Shown: piece by piece, positions 15,157 to 17,829 of the stretch
Numbering within the stretch: position 1 is the stretch's first letter
Layout: each line of letters starts with the position of its first letter
NCBI GenBank assembly: GCA_934254925.1
Contig: CAKQMD010000025.1
Location: 1 to 17,829, forward strand
Source of the DNA: an uncultured Alphaproteobacteria bacterium
GTDB taxonomy: Bacteria; Pseudomonadota; Alphaproteobacteria; RF32; CAG-239
Direction of reading: 5' to 3'
DNA: 17,829 nucleotides
Notes under the pieces: generated by a model
Seen by the model: the letters and a program-made list of their open reading frames with translations, nothing else
What the model was told of the DNA's origin: nothing
The model's database searches: none
Program-made: the position numbers and the translations under genes

Positions 15157-15996
15157 ATGGAAAATTCTGAAAAAAAGAGGAGCTTTTGTTTTTTGTGTAC
15201 GCCGGAGGAAACCGGTGCCGTTCAAATGCCTTTTTTTCAAACGCTCATCGGCCCTTACGGTTTGCTGATTGACAAGATTCGCCCCTTTTTGGCGGCCGGG
15301 CTGCTTTACAGTTTGTTGCTGACGCTTTTGTCCGGAATTTTCGGACGCTTTTACAGCTGTCTGCTGACGATGGACCCCCTGTGGTTTTGCAGCGGCGATC
15401 AGAGCAACCTCCTCTACCTGTTGTTAAAGCTTTTGGTTTTGACTGCCTTCATGACAAAGTATTATCAGGCGGCTTTTGCTCACGGCGACAGCAGCCTCAA
15501 GGGCTTGTTGCAATGGAACAAGACTTTGGCCAAGCCATTGGTGGTCACTCTTGTCATGATCATTTCCCTGCTGATTCCGCTGTTATCTTTTTATTTGCTG
15601 CTTTCCAGAGTGCCGACGCCGGACTGGCGCCTTGAACTGGCTTATTTTACCGTCGTTTCCCTCGGCTTTTTTGTGCCTTTCATCGTCTTGGGATTTGGCG
15701 CTTTGGCTGCGGAAGTCTGGGGAGGAGAGACGTTGACACCGTGGCACGAAATCCGGCGACGCAACCGTGGTAACTTCCTGCGGCTTTTGCTGGCGGCTTT
15801 TTTGATCTTTTTGCTGATGTCGTTCGGCTTTATGTTTTTGCAATATCAGATCGTGGCTTTTTCCGCGGCCATTGATTTTGTTCCTGCTGTCATTGTCGAG
15901 TTTGCTTACAATTTTTGGCTGTTGTTTACACTGGCGCTACTGGTTAATCTGGCGCGGCTGCAGCAATATTATTTTGTAGAACAATTTAAGGAGTAA
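15157..15996 (+). CDS. Six-helix integral membrane protein of unknown function
   Basis: I do not recognise this 279-residue protein. After a short charged N-terminus with a Cys-x-x-Cys (CFLC, 11-14), it has about six hydrophobic helices: near FLAAGLLYSLLLTLLSGIF, LLYLLLKLLVLTAF, PLVVTLVMIISLLIPLL, VVSLGFFVPFIVLGFGAL, FLRLLLAAFLIFLLMSFG and WLLFTLALLVNLARL. A basic loop (EIRRRNRGN) precedes the fifth helix, as in many inner-membrane proteins. No transporter or enzyme motif is evident. The ATG lies 2 bases after the dnaE stop, with AAAGGA inside the dnaE end 9 bases upstream, so it is translated from the dnaE transcript. Confidence 0.85.
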   Translation: MENSEKKRSFCFLCTPEETGAVQMPFFQTLIGPYGLLIDKIRPFLAAGLLYSLLLTLLSGIFGRFYSCLLTMDPLWFCSGDQSNLLYLLLKLLVLTAFMTKYYQAAFAHGDSSLKGLLQWNKTLAKPLVVTLVMIISLLIPLLSFYLLLSRVPTPDWRLELAYFTVVSLGFFVPFIVLGFGALAAEVWGGETLTPWHEIRRRNRGNFLRLLLAAFLIFLLMSFGFMFLQYQIVAFSAAIDFVPAVIVEFAYNFWLLFTLALLVNLARLQQYYFVEQFKE

Positions 15997-16021
15997 CAAA
16001 AAGACTAAGGTAGTAATCATC

Positions 16022-16797
16022 ATGATTAATTTTAAGAGAACTTATGTTAACTTGATTTGTCTGTTTCTACCCTCTGCAAAACTAAGAACAAAATTTAAAT
16101 CTTCCTTGGAAAAGGTCAACAACCAAAAATATGACTTTGTTGTTTCTTTTGGTGAAAACTGCCTTTCGGCCATCCTCTTGAACCGCACGAAATTGCGCAA
16201 ATTTTCCGGCCCTTTTGACTGGGTTTTGGGCCCTGATTTTGCGGAAAGGACAAAACTGTTTTGTAACGGCTTTGAAGATTATTTTAACAAAGAAGACCTG
16301 GTCTTTATGGGCAATTATGTCCAGAATCAAATAAAACACGACGTTTATTTAAATCGCAAAACGGGCATAAAATTTTTGCATGACTTTCAATATGAAGGCG
16401 ATTTTGAAGCCGAATATCCCGCTCTGAAGGCTAAGTATGAGCGCCGCATCAAAAGGTTGCAAGAACTTGTCACAAACACGGGGGGCAAAACAAACGTTTT
16501 TTGGTGTTGTTTGTTGAGCAAAAAGTACCGGCTTCCCCGCTTTCCGTCGAGCAAATTGACAAGGCGATACAACAGGCCAACGAAAAATTCGGCGGCAGGA
16601 TGGACGTTTTGTATCTGCGGCATAACCCGGAATTGGCGTTTGGCCAGTATCGAAGCCTATGCGAGAAAAAGCATTTGCATATGTTTGAGCTGAAGACGAT
16701 TAAATTTGAAGTTCCGGAAACTCCCAAAAAAGAGAAAAAAGAGGTTTTTGATCTCATCAGAAGTTTGTTGCAAAAGCTCATTAATGCTAAAGATTGA
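16022..16797 (+). pseudogene. DUF1796 family papain-like protein, interrupted by a -1 frameshift
   Basis: The first frame (from ATG 16022) reads YDFVVSFGENCLSA...SGPFDWV (37-68) and KFLHDF (117-122). These are the conserved Cys47 region, PFDW motif and His-Asp of DUF1796 putative cysteine peptidases. After residue 153 this frame turns into unlikely sequence and ends at 16693. The frame one base back carries the natural continuation from the G run at 16480-16485 (NKRFLVLFVEQKVPAS...) to the stop at 16797. Joined, the product is about 258 residues. One extra G in the six-G run would restore the frame. It may be a pseudogene, a phase-variable gene, a ribosomal slip site or a sequencing error. 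The region is AT-richer than its upstream neighbours, and the gene ends 4 bases from the convergent pilin-like gene. Confidence 0.75.
16480..16486 (+). other. Homopolymer / slippery heptamer at the frameshift point
   Basis: G GGG GGC, in the upstream reading frame, has the X XXY YYZ form needed for -1 slippage. It is also a six-G homopolymer, where strand slippage or sequencing error changes length. Slippage here joins the two DUF1796 frames as T-G-G-Q-N-K-R-F. I see no clear downstream stimulatory structure. Confidence 0.6.
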
Positions 16798-16801
16798 GAG
16801 G

Positions 16802-17353
16802 TTACTTCAAAGTATCCTGAATGACGGTTGAGGTAAATTGTTTGCAATCCGTCACGGTGGCAATGATTTCGCCGGTTGAGGCAATGACGATCAGCCCGAT
16901 GATGATCGCTCCCAGCCACTTCCAATTCAAATTTCCGAAAAAGCCGCCGACGGCAACGCCGATGATGCCGAAACCGGCGACCACATAAATCAAGTCTCTC
17001 AGGCCTAAGAAGATCTCGCTGCCGGTTTTGACCAAGCCGCTGAACAAGCCCGATCCCTCCCCGCAGCCGTTCAAGACCAGATTGCCCGTTGTTTTGTTTG
17101 AGCTGCCGGGGGATGGCGTTTTTGTATTTTTATTTTCTTTTATCTTAGTGGGGATTTCTCCTTGAATGGCCCCTTTGTCAGGCAGGACGACATTTGTGTT
17201 GTCTCTGACGCCGCCTTGTAAGATATTTTCCTGAGTATATGCATTGGGATCAAAATCATCCCTCAAAGGCGGAAGTTTCTGAGCGTATGCATGACCGGAA
17301 AACAGCATAGCTGTCAACAAACAAAACATCAATGTCAGACAGATGCGGCCCAT
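16802..17353 (-). CDS. Secreted two-helix protein resembling VirB2/TrbC pilins
   Basis: A 183-residue protein with a clear signal peptide (1-24, cleavage after AYA). A Pro/Thr/Ser/Lys-rich linker (about 25-90) is followed by two hydrophobic helices (about 118-140 and 147-167) joined by a short NWKW turn (143-146). This hairpin, with a tryptophan/basic turn and Gly-rich helices, is the layout of VirB2/TrbC type IV secretion pilins, although those usually lack such a long linker. Cys97 and Cys170 flank the hairpin on the same predicted side and could pair. The start has a strong AAGGAGG site (17365-17359) 5 bases upstream and a near-consensus promoter, so high expression is likely. No other secretion gene is in view. 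It is divergent from flagellin. The family call is inferred from architecture. Confidence 0.75.
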   Translation of the reverse strand: MGRICLTLMFCLLTAMLFSGHAYAQKLPPLRDDFDPNAYTQENILQGGVRDNTNVVLPDKGAIQGEIPTKIKENKNTKTPSPGSSNKTTGNLVLNGCGEGSGLFSGLVKTGSEIFLGLRDLIYVVAGFGIIGVAVGGFFGNLNWKWLGAIIIGLIVIASTGEIIATVTDCKQFTSTVIQDTLK

Positions 17354-17379
17354 TCTCTCCTCCTTCTTGTCTTGTTTTT

Positions 17380-17408
17380 ATTATACTCTCAAGCAATTTA
17401 TTTGACAA
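17380..17408 (-). promoter_or_regulatory. Strong sigma70-type promoter of the pilin-like gene
   Basis: On the minus strand, TTGTCA (17408-17403) and a perfect TATAAT (17385-17380) are 17 bases apart. The predicted start leaves a leader of about 20 bases that contains the AAGGAGG site. The -35 lies inside the left copy of the direct repeat, so a protein bound there would block this promoter. Confidence 0.75.
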
Positions 17409-17510
17409 TATTTTGTTTGGGCATACAGAAAAGTTAACAATTTTGTAACATAAATTTGTCCATATCGTCTTATACGTTGCCATTAAATGTTGACAAAATG
17501 TTGTTTGGTC
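17401..17510. repeat. Direct repeat pair in the pilin/flagellin control region
   Basis: The 22-base segments 17401-17422 and 17489-17510 match at 18 positions, sharing TTGACAA and TTGTTTGG. Each contains the dyad ACAA-N4-TTGT. A third ACAA-N2-TTGT lies at 17437-17446. The left copy covers the minus-strand -35 and the right copy covers the presumed plus-strand -35, an arrangement expected of a shared operator. Confidence 0.6.
17434..17449 (+). promoter_or_regulatory. CtrA-box-like site
   Basis: TTAA-N7-GTAAC matches the alphaproteobacterial CtrA recognition pattern TTAA-N7-TTAAC at all but one base. CtrA controls flagellar and pilus genes in this class, and the site lies between a flagellin and a pilin-like gene. 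Chance occurrence in AT-rich DNA is quite possible. Confidence 0.4.
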
Positions 17511-17529
17511 TTGGGAATTGTGATATACT
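17501..17529 (+). promoter_or_regulatory. Candidate flagellin promoter with extended -10
   Basis: TGATATACT (17521-17529) forms an extended -10 (TGn plus TATACT), with TTGTTT (17501-17506) 17 bases upstream as a weak -35. The predicted leader of about 24 bases holds the CAGGAGAG ribosome site. I see no sigma28 (GCCGATAA-type) or sigma54 (GG...GC) element. Confidence 0.5.
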
Positions 17530-17559
17530 TAGTATATTAAGATCCAGGAGAGATTTTTG

Positions 17560-17829
17560 ATGAGCAACAGTATCAGTTTAACCGCCTCGATGCGATCAAA
17601 CTTACTCAGCCTGCAGAATATTGCGGGACAGGTTGATCTTACTCAAAATCGTCTTTCGACCGGATTGAAAGTCAATTCGGCAATCGATAATCCGTCTTCT
17701 TATTACACCGCGGTGTCTTTAAATAATAGGGCCAGTGATTTGTCGGCTTTGTTGGACTCGATGGCACAAGGAATCCAAACGATTAAAGCGGCAACGGAAG
17801 GTTTGGAAGCCGGGGCCAAATTGTTGGAA
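17560..17829 (+). CDS. Flagellin, N-terminal part (cut by window edge)
   Basis: Ninety residues from ATG 17560 (AGGAGAG about 7 bases upstream) to the edge, with no stop. They show the conserved D0/D1 flagellin N-terminus: a long amphipathic coiled-coil helix, the RLSTGLKVNSAIDNPSSYYTA motif (residues 32-50), LNNRASDLSALLDSM and the following helix GIQTIKAATEGLEAG. The NSAIDNPSSYYTA form (rather than NSAKDDAAGLAI) is typical of alphaproteobacterial flagellins, several of which evade TLR5. The product is the secreted filament subunit. The rest of the gene and any flagellin paralogues lie beyond the window. Confidence 0.93.
   Translation, partial: MSNSISLTASMRSNLLSLQNIAGQVDLTQNRLSTGLKVNSAIDNPSSYYTAVSLNNRASDLSALLDSMAQGIQTIKAATEGLEAGAKLLE

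Noticed and set aside
17490..17529. TTGACA at 17490 paired with TATACT at 17524 as the flagellin promoter
   Set aside because: The spacing is 28 bases, too long; the TTGTTT at 17501 with an extended -10 fits better.
1..17829. CRISPR array, insertion sequence, tRNA or rRNA genes
   Set aside because: No spaced palindromic repeat array, transposase, terminal inverted repeats, cloverleaf or rRNA sequence was seen by eye on either strand.

Overview
The window looks like chromosomal DNA of an uncultured, motile, probably host-associated alphaproteobacterium outside the Rhizobiales/Rhodobacterales/Caulobacterales group. The reasons are a ptsP (GAF-type Enzyme I-Ntr), rodZ-like, ispG, hisS, prfA gene order of the kind seen in Rhodospirillales-like genomes, an alphaproteobacterial-type flagellin, a HisRS with the ordinary bacterial motif 2, and AT-rich intergenic DNA with recognisable sigma70 promoters. 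The taxonomic call is inference; no rRNA is present.

Left (1-4628): a very long minus-strand gene (1-2477, running off the left edge) encodes a large unrecognised protein with Gly/Ala-rich hydrophobic segments and a C-terminal LPxDT tandem repeat. Next comes a minus-strand one-domain DEAD-box-like ATPase with decayed helicase motifs (2793-3578). A plus-strand isochorismatase-fold protein that lacks its catalytic cysteine (3677-4225) converges, across a 16-bp perfect-stem bidirectional terminator, on a minus-strand stand-alone cupin of the type II mannose-6-phosphate isomerase family (4263-4628).

Middle (4725-15996): a housekeeping plus-strand block. It holds ptsP (nitrogen phosphotransferase signalling), a rodZ-like cell-shape gene, a hairpin terminator with no promoter after it, then the tightly overlapping ispG-hisS-prfA (isoprenoids, tRNA charging, translation termination). 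A 14-bp-stem terminator follows, then dnaE (replicative polymerase alpha) coupled to an unrecognised six-helix membrane protein.

Right (16022-17829): an AT-richer accessory-looking stretch. A DUF1796 (papain-like) gene is broken by a -1 frameshift at a six-G run. It converges on a minus-strand gene for a secreted two-helix protein resembling VirB2/TrbC pilins. A divergent regulatory region with a strong minus promoter, an extended -10 plus promoter, a CtrA-box-like site and an 18/22 direct repeat separates that gene from a flagellin gene cut by the right edge.

No single multi-gene novel system is convincing. The most unusual items are the repeat protein, the degenerate DEAD protein, the Cys-to-Gly isochorismatase homologue, the poly-G frameshift and the lone pilin-like gene sharing a control region with flagellin.
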